From the NCBI GenBank assembly GCA_033060915.1, contig CM065390.1, forward strand, positions 20,348,501-20,412,500: a stretch of 64,000 bases of DNA, written 5' to 3'. Within the stretch, counting starts at the first letter, position 1. Each line of letters begins with the position of its first letter. The translations under genes and the position numbers were made by a program. Of this stretch, positions 35,758 to 46,443 are shown piece after piece. This DNA comes from Euryodendron excelsum. Taxonomy: Eukaryota > Streptophyta > Magnoliopsida > Ericales > Pentaphylacaceae. The notes under the pieces are model-generated. The model was not told the DNA's origin and made no database searches. It saw only the letters and a list, made by a program, of their open reading frames with translations.

Positions 35758-37300
35758 GATTGAAAAGATTGCTAAGATTGATGCATTATCTCTCCATACT
35801 TGATCTCTTTATGGATTGTGCTTCATTCATGTTTAAGTAGAGGGAACCACCTTATTGTGCACAATTATGATGACGAGCATCAATCTTTACTACCTCTAGC
35901 ATGTTCATCTTTACATTAGTGAAGATTATTACCCTGTGAGCTTTAGAGCATTTATCTCCTTTTTGAGCATTTACATTTACTCAAGGATAGATTCTTCACC
36001 CTCATTTAATTCAATAGCTTCATTATGCTTGTATTTGGTTCATGAGTTGAGTTTTGATCTTAATATTGACTCTTGTATTCTATGAAATGTTTCGATTGTA
36101 CAACTTTGGAAATGATCCTATACCATATTCTTCTTGATAGCCATTAGCCTTCTATTGTCAAACCATACACTTCCCTTGACCCTTGTTGATCTTTTGTTTG
36201 TATTATTTGAAAAAAAAATGCAAAGTAATTTCTTCTCTTGTATCACAAAGGGACGCCTATGTGAGAAAATAAAGTGTTACTTCATTATTAAAGTTGAAGA
36301 AAAAAAAAAGAAGAGAGATCGATTTGGGAATTTCAACACAAAAAGTACATTTTGAAAAAAAAAAAACGTAGATGTTGAGAAAAAAAAAAAAAGGGATGAT
36401 GAAAGAAAAGAATAAAAGAAGGAAAAAGGAGTTCGAAAAAAAAAAAGGGTTGATGTGAAGATATTTCGAGTAAGGGCAATAAGTAGAGAAGAGTATATCA
36501 AATGATTAAAAAGGGCGAGAGTTGTAGTTGCTTTGCATTTACCATTTCATGTCTTGATCACACATGTTATGACTATTTACTATCTCTTTACCCTCACCCT
36601 TCACCTCTTCTACATTGCTATTTTCACCTTTACATGGATTGGTGATCCAAGTTGTATTTGATTGAAGTTTTCAATAGAGTATAAGCATATTTTGTCAATT
36701 TCTTTGAATCAATACTTAACTTTGAATATTCTTTCATGGAGCTATGCTAATGTCGATACACTTCTATCTTATCGGTCTTTGTATTTGGTATGTTCACTTG
36801 ATGTGCCTCTTTACATTTACTCCATTGTTAAACATACCATTGTGAGAACCATGTGGGTCTTTTAATTGAGAGTGTATTCCTAGTGAGGTTTGGATCAAAG
36901 CATTAAAAGATAGAATTATGTTTAGAGATGTTTCAGATTGAACTTTTCATCATGATATTTCACACACTCACTTAATCCTCTTTTTTGCATGGTGTGTTGC
37001 ACGATCTTGTAAGTGTTAAGAAGTGAGAGTAGAATGCATTGACTGAGGCTTGATTAGTTGTTGTTCCTTAATCTCGTCTAAATGTTGCAACTCATGAATG
37101 GATGTTTGTGGGTATCATTACTGTAAGCTCTCACGAGACACCAGTCGTCCACTAGGGGTAACCTAGGGGTTCAAAAGCTTGATGCATATGCTAAATACAT
37201 CCGGGACTCCCCCGAAAGTGGAGATTATCTTCATTGTATATAGTCTTGTTTTTATTTCTCGCGTTTTTGCTAAGGACTAGCAAAAGTTAGGTGGGGGTGG
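35758..37300 (+). mobile_element. Truncated 3' noncoding region of a second element B copy
   Basis: From ~35,770 (TGCTAAGATTGATGC) to the polypurine tract at 37,289-37,300 this is nearly identical to 48,226-49,758, the 3' noncoding region of element B. It ends in AGGTGGGGGTGG directly before the LTR at 37,301. The LTR at 37,301 therefore serves both as 3' LTR of this upstream fragment and as 5' LTR of B. About 13 bp at 35,758-35,770 match neither partner cleanly. No genes; ORFs here are AT-rich noise. Confidence 0.85.
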
Positions 37301-38667
37301 TGATTACACTCTAAAAAGTGTAATCTAAAATCCCTAAATAGTTGTTCTTAGTCCAATTAGATTGTATATATGTTCAATTTTAGCATAATAAATGTCTTAA
37401 TGGGTGATTGTGGGTTTTGTGCAGGAAAATGGGCGAAAAGTGAAGCAAAAAGGCCAAGTTCTGTAGTTATCGTACGTACGGTAGGAGACACCGTACGTAC
37501 TGTGGTCCAATCGTACGTACGGTATCTCACACCGTACGCACGCCCCAGTTCCAGATCCAAACTTCAGAGGAGGGTATTTGGCGTAAGCTTCACCGTACGT
37601 ACGGTGGTGCAACCGTACGTACGTTATATCCCACCGTACGTATGCTTGCACCAGAGGAACCAAACTTCAGAAGCTGTGTTTTAGCATATGCCTTACCGTA
37701 CGTACGGTGAACAATACCGTACGTACGGTACCGGCTGTGTCTGCGCGAATTTTGCTGCATTATCACTTCAAAGAGGATGCGATTTTTGTATCTATCATCA
37801 GATATAGCTTAGATTTTCTGTTAGGATTAGATATAGAGAGAGAAAGTGGGTTAGATATAGTTTTCCTTGTATTTTCCTTGCATTTTCTCTCACTTTCTTT
37901 GTATCCAAACATCATTTCATTCAACAATTAATGAGAAATCTTCAATTCTTCATACTTTCTTTCATGGAATCAAGTAGCTAAACATCTCTTGGATGTAATT
38001 GTGGAGATATACCAAGGATTTGCATGGGCTTCAATGGAGGTATATGAATTTCAATGATTTATCCTATGTTTTCTCTAATTCTTGCTTCAATTAAGTTGTA
38101 GACACATAGAACACTTAGATTCATAATCTAGGTTGGTAATTGCTATGCACAATCTTGTAATTTGTATAGGAATTGCACAATTAAGGATTTGTCTCTAAGA
38201 TTCCTACAATGAACCAACAATCTACACTCAATTGGACTTGAATTCAAGTGTTTATGGTCGAAATCCTCCGGGTCAAGGCTCTATGGAGTGAACCTTGGCT
38301 TGAGTTAAACAAAACTCCATTGAAGACCTTGTAGAGATTTAGTAGATTGAAGCAATTGCATCCAAGCCCTTCCTTAATTGTTACAAATTTAGTATAATTG
38401 TTTTCAATTTCAATTCTAACTAGTTTAGTTTAGCAAATCACAACCTCTCATCATTCAACGATTTTTGGTCTTATTTTTGGAATAGTTTCAATTTGCTAAG
38501 TAATTCATTAATTCATTCTATTTGTTGTTTGTTTCGACTTGTGCCACGCCTATATTTGGCTCGATCCTTTGAGAGAACGATGCCGGTCCTTGCCGGTTTT
38601 TACTTCGATCGACACCCGTACTCTTGCGGGGAAAACTCAAAATTAACATGCATTTGAGAGCGAATCA
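37301..38667 (+). repeat. Element B 5' LTR
   Basis: 1,367 bp, from TGATTACACTC to GAGCGAATCA, next to the primer site. It holds the CGTACG palindrome array (below) in U3. Confidence 0.92.
37471..37727. repeat. Phased CGTACGTACG palindrome array in U3 of the 5' LTR
   Basis: CGTACG cores start at 37471, 37492, 37512, 37533, 37594, 37614, 37635, 37697 and 37718. The steps are 21, 20, 21, 61, 20, 21, 62 and 21, i.e. nine sites on a 20.6 bp lattice of 13 positions. Most sites extend to CCGTACGTACGG, a 12 bp palindrome. Part of the array is a ~103 bp duplication (CCAAACTTCAG at 37,557 and 37,660). The 3' LTR keeps the same phase. Confidence 0.95.
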
Positions 38668-38672
38668 AGTTT

Positions 38673-38690
38673 TGGCGCCGTTGCCGGGGA
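38673..38690 (+). promoter_or_regulatory. Element B primer binding site (tRNA-Asp)
   Basis: TGGCGCCGTTGCCGGGGA is complementary to the 3' end of plant tRNA-Asp including CCA, five bases after the LTR end. This is the primer usual for Athila-type elements. Confidence 0.95.
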
Positions 38691-39276
38691 TTGAAAGCAT
38701 AAGGTGAACACCAACATACAGATTGGAGAAGTAATTGGCGAATTGCATATACGAAAAAAATTCAAAAATAGCAAATAAAGGAGAAAAAGAAAACTAAACA
38801 GAACAACAAAATTGCAAACGGGTGGGAGTTGATCACTCACCCTCGACGGAAGCATCTATGGCTTTGGGCCTTGGTAATCTCTTTCTCCGTTAAGGTGTTT
38901 AGATTTTCCGTTTTTCTTTGTTTAGTTTGTTTTGTTTGACTTAGGTATAGTTGCATTGCATTTTGTTAGGACTCCTTTTGAGGAGACATTTAGTGGAGAT
39001 AGGATAGTGTGCTTAACTTGCAAATTGGTGGTATTGCTTTGTATAAGGAGATTGGAGGATCGGTTGGTGAACAAGAGAAAAAGCTGTTGTCCGGCAATGC
39101 ATGATTGTGTATGATGTGTTGTATGACCTGGACGGTCTATTATTTGTTGCATTCATCATCGCATACCACATTTCATTAGGGACATTCATAATCGACTTGT
39201 GAGGCTTGAGAGCGAGAGTAGTTTATCACCACCCACACCTTGCCTTCCATTAGTTGTGGACCTAGGATTTCTTCTA
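38691..39276 (+). other. Element B leader
   Basis: 586 bp between the primer site and the likely gag start, with no supported gene. Presumably the packaging/leader region. Confidence 0.6.
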
Positions 39277-40639
39277 ATGGCTAACATGAATGACCCAGGT
39301 TTACCCAACATCTTCCCTCCGAATCTTAATGCCACATCGAATGCACCCAACCCACAACTCCATCCTAATCTTCAACCCATTCCACCTGGGGTAGATCATA
39401 ATGTAGGGGGTGACGATGACATGGAAAGAGGAGCAACCATGGCAACATGGCGGCTCCCTATCAAAGGACCTTACGAGACTACTTGAACCCTCCACATCAA
39501 ACACCAACTTCTTGTATAGTATTCCCGCCACATTACACTTCACTTAACATTTGGCCGAGAAGCATGCAAATGCTCCCCCAATTTCATGGAATGGATTCTG
39601 AACAACCGTATGACTTCATAAAAGAGTTTGAGGATGCGTGCTCCCTTATCATGGATAATTCGTGCCCGAGAGAGGTCTTCTTGTTAAAACTCTTCCCTTT
39701 TTGCTTAAAAGACAAGGCTAAACTTTGGTTTAATTCGTTGAGGTCTATGTCTATTCACTCATGGAATGTTCTCCAAGGGGATTTTTTAAATAAGTTCTTT
39801 CCCGAAAACTGAACCGAGAGCATCCGGAGACAAATTTTCCAATTATCCCCCATGATGGGGGAAACATTCTTTCAATGTTGGGAGAGGTTTAAGGACCTCT
39901 TGAACACTTATCCTCACCATGGGTTTGCCGATTGGCACATCATCAACACTTTCTACTCGTCTCTAACACCCCAACTTAAACATTTGATTGAATCAATGTG
40001 TGAGGGGACATTCCTTGACAAGCAACCCCATGAGGCTTATGAATACTTTGACCTTTTAGCAAACAAGGCTAGGGATTGGACACTCACCGGGACTCAAAAT
40101 TCTGAGGGTCGTTCCGTACAACAAGGGGTAGGGAGATGTCAATTGAAAGATGTTGATGATGTGAGTGCGAGAGTACCACTTTAACTAAGAAATTAGAGGC
40201 TTTAGAAGGGAAAAAGGTGTTAGCGGTCGAGATTGAGATAAGAAAAGAGGCTTGTTGCATAGTTTGTGACACTACCGACCACGACACATCTTCATGTCCC
40301 ATCATTCTGGGGGTAAAAGAAGCGTTGCATGGCCAAGTCAATGCGATTGGCCAATTCCAAAGAGGAGGGGGTAACCCTTACTCTAACACTTATAATCTGG
40401 GATGGCAGGATCACCCTAATTTTGGGTGGAGGACTGGGGGGAGTTCAAACTCCCAACCTTACCAAGGAGGGTATCAAAACCCTAAACATTATTCTACTCC
40501 CATTCCCCAATTCCAAGCACCTCAACCTCAAGTCTACCAACCTCAACCCATGGCACAACTTCCAAATCAACCCAAACCGTACCAAGCTCCTCATAGGAAA
40601 CCCATGGAAGATAATTTTTATCAATTATCAATGATGTGA
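39277..40639 (+). pseudogene. Element B gag (capsid-type) with frameshifts
   Basis: The likely start is the ATG at 39,277 (MANMNDPG...), with a Pro/Asn-rich N-terminus. The frame changes near 39,450-39,480 to reach RRTLRDY-type retrotransposon gag sequence (RTLRDYLNPP, ~39,465). The core gag domain (FHGMDSEQPYDFIKEFEDAC, LKDKAKLWFNSL, WNVLQGDFLNKFF) ends at a TGA at 39,810-39,812. The same frame reopens with FQCWERFKDLLNTYPHHG. A 1-base slip near 40,173 leads to LTKKLEALEGK and the CCHC knuckle CIVCDTTDHDTSSC (~40,256). A Gln/Pro-rich tail follows, and a 1-base deletion near 40,629 moves it into the pol frame. Gag and pol were probably one reading frame. Gag forms the particle that packages element RNA; this copy is broken. 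Confidence 0.88.
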
Positions 40640-43600
40640 GGGGGGTTAACGCAAGGGTAGATAAGCAAGATAAGGTGTTAGATCAACATACTAGGATGCT
40701 TGAGGATCTTCAAAAGCAAATGTCTACATTGACACAAACTTTGACCCAAAATGTTCCGGGGAGATTCCCGGCCCAACCTCAACCCAATCCGGTGGTTAGG
40801 CAAGTACACATTACCGAGGGTGGTATGGACCCTCAAACAAGCCATGAACAAGTACAAGCCATTACCACTCTTAGAAGTAATAAAGTCATTGATCAAACCA
40901 TTCCATCAAAGGATGTGACTTCTAAATCGTGTGTTGACCAAGAGGGGAAGGGTAAGGAAAAGAAAGGTGAGAAAGAGGAACAATTGAGAGAGGAAGGAAA
41001 GAGTGATACGCATCACATGAAGGAGTCCGTTGCTACTCCTTTTGAGACCTCGAATGAGACCAATAGGGATAAGAGGAGGGATATGTTAAGACATGCACCT
41101 TTTCCTCAAAGGTTGACCAAATCGAAAAATGAACTTCTAAATGCTGAAATTTATGAAGTGCTTAAGCAAGTAAAGGTCAACATCCTTATTTTAGATGCCA
41201 TTAAGCAAATTCCATCATACGTCAAGTTCTTAAAAGATTTATTGACTTTCAAGAGAAAGCTACATGTCAAGAAAACGGCTATGATGAATGAAAATCAAAG
41301 TGCAATCTTGCAATGCAAGACTGTTCCGAAATTCAAGGACCCCGGGTGTCCTACCATTTCTTGCACTATCGGGGGCACTAGGATAGACCGCGCTTTGTTG
41401 GATTTAGGGTCTAGCGTTAATCTTCTCCCATTTTTAGTGTATAAGGAACTTGGTCTAGGGGAGTTGCAACCTACCCGAGTCACTTTGCAATTAGGGGATA
41501 GGTCTATCAAGGTGCGTAGAGGTATCATTGAGGATGTGCTTATCCAAATTGATAACTTCTATTTTCTCGTGGATTTCATAGTATTAGACACTCAACCCGT
41601 GGATAGTTGCATAGCTCACAACCAAATCCCCGTCATTTTAGGGAGACCTTTCCTAGTTACTTCCAATGCCATCATCCATTGTAGGAATGGGTTAGTGAAG
41701 CTTTCGTTTGGTAACACCACGTTCGAATTAAATATCTTTTCGGTTACCAAACAATCGGGTGAGTGTGAGGATATTCGGGAGGTAAATATTGTTGAGACCA
41801 TAGTGCAAGATCTTTTTGAGAACGAGTTCTTTGAGGACTCATTGGAGAAAGCATTGAGGAGGAGTGTGCCTCATGAGGCTTTGGATTGTCAAGATAGGGC
41901 TTTAGGTGAAGTTTCATCTCTAGGTCATGAAAGGGCCCAATGCATGCATGTGGAACAATGGATCCCTTTATTTGAACCTCTCCAACCTAGTGATACAAAG
42001 CCGATTCCATCGGAGGCCAAGCCTCCCATTCCTAATAGGAAACCATTACCAACTACCTTGAAATATGCATTTTTAGGTGATGGTGAGTCATACCCCGTTG
42101 TCACTTCTTCCGCCTTATCTTTGAGCCAAGAGGAGAGTTCGATAGATTTGCTTAAACACCATAGAAAGGCTATAGGGTGGACCATTGCCGACCTCCATGG
42201 TATTAGTCCTCTTTTATGCACACATCGTATTTTCTTACAAGAAGGGGCTAAAACCATGCGTCAAATGCAACGGAGATTAAACCCCAATATGAAAGAAGTG
42301 GTAAAGGGGGAGGTGCTAAAATTGCTTAATGCGGGTATCATTTATCCCATCTCCGATTCTAAGTGGGTAAGCCCTACCCAAGTAGTGCCAAAGAAATCCC
42401 GTGTCACGATAGTCAAGAATGAGAAGAATGAGTTAGTGCCCACCCGTATCCAAACCGGGTGGCGTATGTGTATTGATTATTGCCGCCTCAACGCCGTAAC
42501 CCGAAAGGATCATTTCCCCTTGCCATTCCTTGACCAAGTGCTTAAGAGGGTATCTGGAAAAGCCTTCTATTGCTTTCTTGATGGCTATTCCGGGTATAAT
42601 CAGACTGAGATTGCTTTGGAAGATCAATCTATGACCACCTTTATTTGTCCTTTTGGTACTTATGCATACCGACGCATGCCCTTTGACTTGTGCAATGCAC
42701 CAGGCACTTTTCAAAGGTGTATGATGAGTATTTTTAGTGACATGGTGGAGCACATTGTGGAAGTGTTCATGGATGACTTCTCAATTTATGGAGACACCTT
42801 TGAGGGATGTCTTGCCAATTTAGGTAAGGTGTTGGAGAGATGTGAGGAGAGTAACCTAGTACTTAATTGGGAAAAATGTCATTTTATGGTTACTAGCGGA
42901 ATTGTGTTAGGACACATTGTGTCTTCCAAAGGGATAGAGGTAGATAAGGCTAAGATTGAATTAATTCAAAAACTACCTCCTCCCACTTATGTCAAGGATG
43001 TGCGTTCATTCCTTGGGCATGCTGGTTTCTACCGGCGCTTTATTGAGGGATTTAGTGCGATAGCTAGGCCCATGTGTCAACTCTTGTCCCTTGACGTACC
43101 ATTTGAGTGGACCCCATCGTGTCAACAAGCCTTTGATGTTTTGAAAGGGTCCTTAACTTCTGCCCCGATCTTACGTGCACCTGATTGGTCACACCCTTTT
43201 GAGCTTATGTGTGATGCGAGTGACTATGCTGTGGGGGCTTTTTGGGACAACGAGTTGACAAGAAGCCTTATGTCATTTACTATGCTTTTAAAACTCTCAA
43301 TGATGCCCAAGTCAACTACACCATCACTGAAAAGGAACTTCTTGGGTAGTTTTTGCATTGGACAAGTTTCGGTCTTACTTGATAGGGTCTCTAATCATCA
43401 TTTACACCGATCATACGGCCCTTAAATATCTTCTCACTAAACCCGATGCAAAACCCCGCCTCATTCGGTGGATTCTATTGCTCCAAGAATTCCATATAGA
43501 AATGCGAGATAAAAAGGGGGTAGAAAATGTAGTAACGGACCACTTGTCCCGGCTTCCCCTTGATGGGAGAGCCATCGACCCCACCCCTATCAATGAACAT

Positions 43601-44947
43601 TTCCCAGATGAGCAAATTTTGCATGTGCAATCTTTGGAGAAAGCTTCCCCACCATGGTTCGCGGATATTGCCAATTACCTTGTAACCAGTGAGGTTCCAT
43701 CCCATTGGTCATCCATTGATAGGCGCAAATTTTTTCGAAATGTGCGTTACTTTTCATGGGATGATCCTCACCTTTTCAAATATTGTCCGGATCAAATAAT
43801 CCGGCGTTGTGTGCCTAACCATGAATTCAAGCAAGTCATGGAGTTTTGTCACTCCCAAGCTTGTGGAGGACATTTCTCCTCCAAAAAGACCACCGCCAAA
43901 ATTCTTTAATGTGGCCTTTATTGGCCAACTATGTTTAGGGATGTGCATGCATTTTGTCTTGCATGTGATAGGTGCCAAAGATTAGGAACTCTCACAAAGC
44001 GTCAAATGATGCCCCTTCAGCCCATTACCATTTTAGAGATCTTTGATTGTTGGGGAATCGACTTCATGGGTCCTTTTACCAATTCTTTTGGTTACCTTTA
44101 CATCTTGGTGGCGGTGGATTATGTGTCTAAATGGGTAGAGGCCATTGCCTCTCGGAACAATGACCATCAAGTAGTGGTTCGCTTTTTGAAAGAAAATATT
44201 TTCTCACGATATGGGATGCCCCGAGCCATCATTAGTGATGGTGGCTCACACTTTTGCAATAAGCCCTTTGCATTCTTGTTGAAAAAATACGGTGTGGTCC
44301 ATAAGGTCGGTCTACCTTACCACCCGCAAACCCAAGGGCAAGTTGAGTTAACCAATAGGGAGATTAAGAGAATCCTTGAAAAAACTGTCAATCTTAGTAG
44401 GAAGGATTGGTCCCTTAGGCTAACTGATGCATTATGGGCCTACCGCACGGGCTTCAAAACTATGCTTGGTGCATTCCCATATCAGCTTGTGTATGGGAAA
44501 GCGTGCCACCTCTCGGTGAAAATTGAGCACAAGGCCTATTGGGCCATACGGCAATGCAATGAGGACCGTGAGGCCGTAGGGGCCCACCGAAAGCTTCAAT
44601 TAAATGAACTCGATGAACTTCGTAATGATGCTTTTGAAAATGCCAAGATTGCTAAGGTGCGCATGAAGAAGTTCTATGACCAACACATTCTTCGCAAATC
44701 ATTTAAAGTTGGTCAAAAGGTGCTACTTTATGACTCGCGCCTCCATTTATTTTCGGGCAAGTTACGAAGTAAATGGGTGGGTCCCTACATTATTACCGAC
44801 ATCTTCGCCCATGGAGCCATAGAAGTAAAAAATCTTACCAATGGGGCAGCCTTCAAGGTGAATGGCCAAAGATTAAAGCCTTACTTCGAGACCTTCCAAG
44901 GAGAAGTGGAGTGTGTGGATCTCATTGATCCACCACCCTTTGATTGA
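40636..44947 (+). pseudogene. Element B pol: protease, reverse transcriptase, RNase H, integrase
   Basis: The open frame 40,636-43,425 begins in the gag tail (VNARVDKQDK). It then has the aspartic protease (ALLDLGSSVNLLP, ~41,392, the plant DLG form; ILGRPFL), the RT (WRMCIDYCRLNAVTRKDHFP at ~42,460, the catalytic VFMDDFSIYG at ~42,763, SFLGHAGFYRRFI) and RNase H (FELMCDASDYAVGA). One-base deletions near 43,239 and 43,348 shift the frame. RNase H continues in 43,358-43,909 ([11 protein letters not shown]) with the integrase zinc region ([15 protein letters not shown]), broken by a TAA at ~43,909 where family members have Gln. Integrase continues 43,931-44,947 with [15 protein letters not shown]-type IISDGG and [11 protein letters not shown] as the D,D,E triad, and a C-terminal domain. 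Motifs fit the Athila lineage. Confidence 0.93.
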
Positions 44948-45374
44948 TGATGATCTTTGCCTTAATCTTTCAGAGTAGGAGTAGCTTAGACTAATTTTTC
45001 TTAGCTTTCTTTATTTGTTTCTAGTTTGGTAATTCTCTTGGTGTTAGGAATAGGATTCTTTCGTAGAGCCATTTAGCCTAGTCTTTAGTTGAGTTTGTAG
45101 TAGTTTGTTTGTTTTCCGTTTTTAGGTTGGTTTAGGAGTAGGAGTAAGTTGTTTTGTGGGCCTAACTTTGTGTTGTTGGGGAGAATCATTTAATTTGATT
45201 GAGTGCAGGGAATCTTCCAGCTGCATTGTATATTACTTACATCATCTTTGATGCTTTCCATGTGATCTCTTGGGTGTATAAGAGAAGGGACCTCCGACCC
45301 TCAATTCCTTGCATTCACCTCTCACTTTGTTCAGCCCCATTTGTGCATTTGTACTCTTTGTCTCAGCCTTCTTC

Positions 45375-45632
45375 ATGGCTTCCAATGACTCTTCCAAGGC
45401 TAGTGGAAAGGCCCCCCAAGCCTCGCATTCTGATGAGATGGAAGACTCGGACTATGCCGCGTTCATGCAAGCCTACACGTGCACCGCTCTGTCCCGCCTT
45501 CCTTCGGACAATGTCGTTATGGTTGCTTGTTTGGTGGCTTCTCGCCTCCTTAATAAGCCACCCTCTTCATCTTCCGGCGCAACCAAGAAGGAAGCAGCGT
45601 TGTCTTCCGGGTTAACCTCTTCCAAGAAGTAG
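45375..45632 (+). CDS. Small acidic/Ser-rich ORF between pol and env position
   Basis: 85 residues from ATG 45,375 (MASNDSSKASGKAPQ...), rich in Ser, Ala and Lys. It follows a splice-acceptor-like GAGTGCAG|GG near 45,210, as expected if a spliced RNA from the LTR is used. No family was recognised. The frame's codon content (balanced, GC-richer than surroundings) and intact ORF suggest it may be a real accessory peptide of this retroelement family. Confidence 0.35.
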   Translation: MASNDSSKASGKAPQASHSDEMEDSDYAAFMQAYTCTALSRLPSDNVVMVACLVASRLLNKPPSSSSGATKKEAALSSGLTSSKK

Positions 45633-45998
45633 GCTTGAGTAACCCACCCGGGTGGTAGTTTGCATTGTAGGTTGTTCTGTCTTGGACCCTTTTATAGGAG
45701 TCCTCTATCTTTCATTTCCATGTTGTTTGAGCCACCCTTGGCTTTGTAATACTTGGTTTCCTTATTTAATGAAATGGTGGGTTACTCTCGTGCCTTCGGG
45801 TTGCCTTTATTCATGTTTTTGCGACTTATTGTGTGACATTGAAGACAATGCATCATTCTAGGTTGGGGGTGAGGGTAGATTACAAGGCATTTTCCCTTGT
45901 TCTGACTGTTTTGGGCCCATTCTTAGCTTTGTTTCTCTTTTTGTAAAAAGTAGATAATTTTTTTTTTTTTTTTCGAATCTATAGCTTTGCCTTCATAG
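45633..45998 (+). other. Noncoding spacer with internal polypurine-like tract
   Basis: It contains GAAGACAATGCATCATTCT followed by AGGTTGGGGGTGAGGGT (45,861-45,877). This resembles the GACAATG...TTTGGGGG signature often found downstream of pol in plant Gypsy elements and looks like a second polypurine tract; the following GATTAC also echoes the LTR start. No gene seen. Confidence 0.5.
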
Positions 45999-46184
45999 CG
46001 TACGTACGGTGGTACCCCATTTCGTACGCTGAAGTGGCATGTTCCTATTGTAGCTTGATCTGTGCATTTCCTTTATGACCGTACGTACGCTGTCTTAGTG
46101 CGTACGTACGGTACCACTAGCTCTTCCGCGCATCCGCTAGCCAGCCGACACTGTACGTACGCACTAATCCACCGTACGTACGGT
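45999..46184. repeat. Internal CGTACG palindrome cluster upstream of env-position ORF
   Basis: Sites start at 45999, 46023, 46080, 46101, 46152 (degenerate, TGTACGTACG) and 46173. They form three pairs spaced 24, 21 and 21 bp. The motif and pair spacing are those of the LTR U3 array; the intervening sequence is different. A TATA box follows 14 bp later. Confidence 0.92.
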
Positions 46185-46197
46185 GCCCCCCATTTTC

Positions 46198-46205
46198 TAT
46201 ATAAA
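46198..46205 (+). promoter_or_regulatory. Putative internal TATA box for the env-position ORF
   Basis: TATATAAA, 14 bp after the last CGTACG palindrome and ~240 bp upstream of the ORF start at 46,444. Candidate subgenomic promoter; transcription is not shown by sequence alone. Confidence 0.5.
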
Positions 46206-46443
46206 CCCTCCTTTTTGAATTTCAAATCAATTCTAGAACTGAGTCAACTCAGAGCTAACTCAGTAAGGGAGAGTGAGGGAGTGTCCGAGAGTGTAGCGGA
46301 GCCCTGCCGGATCTCAGTCGTGGTCTTCATTGCCTGTGCTCGTCATTTGTCCACTCTTAGGTATTCCTTTTGAGCCTTTTTCTTTTCATTTCCTTTACTT
46401 TCTTTAGTTTAGTTTCGTAGTTTTGTTAGATCCTTTAGCATAG

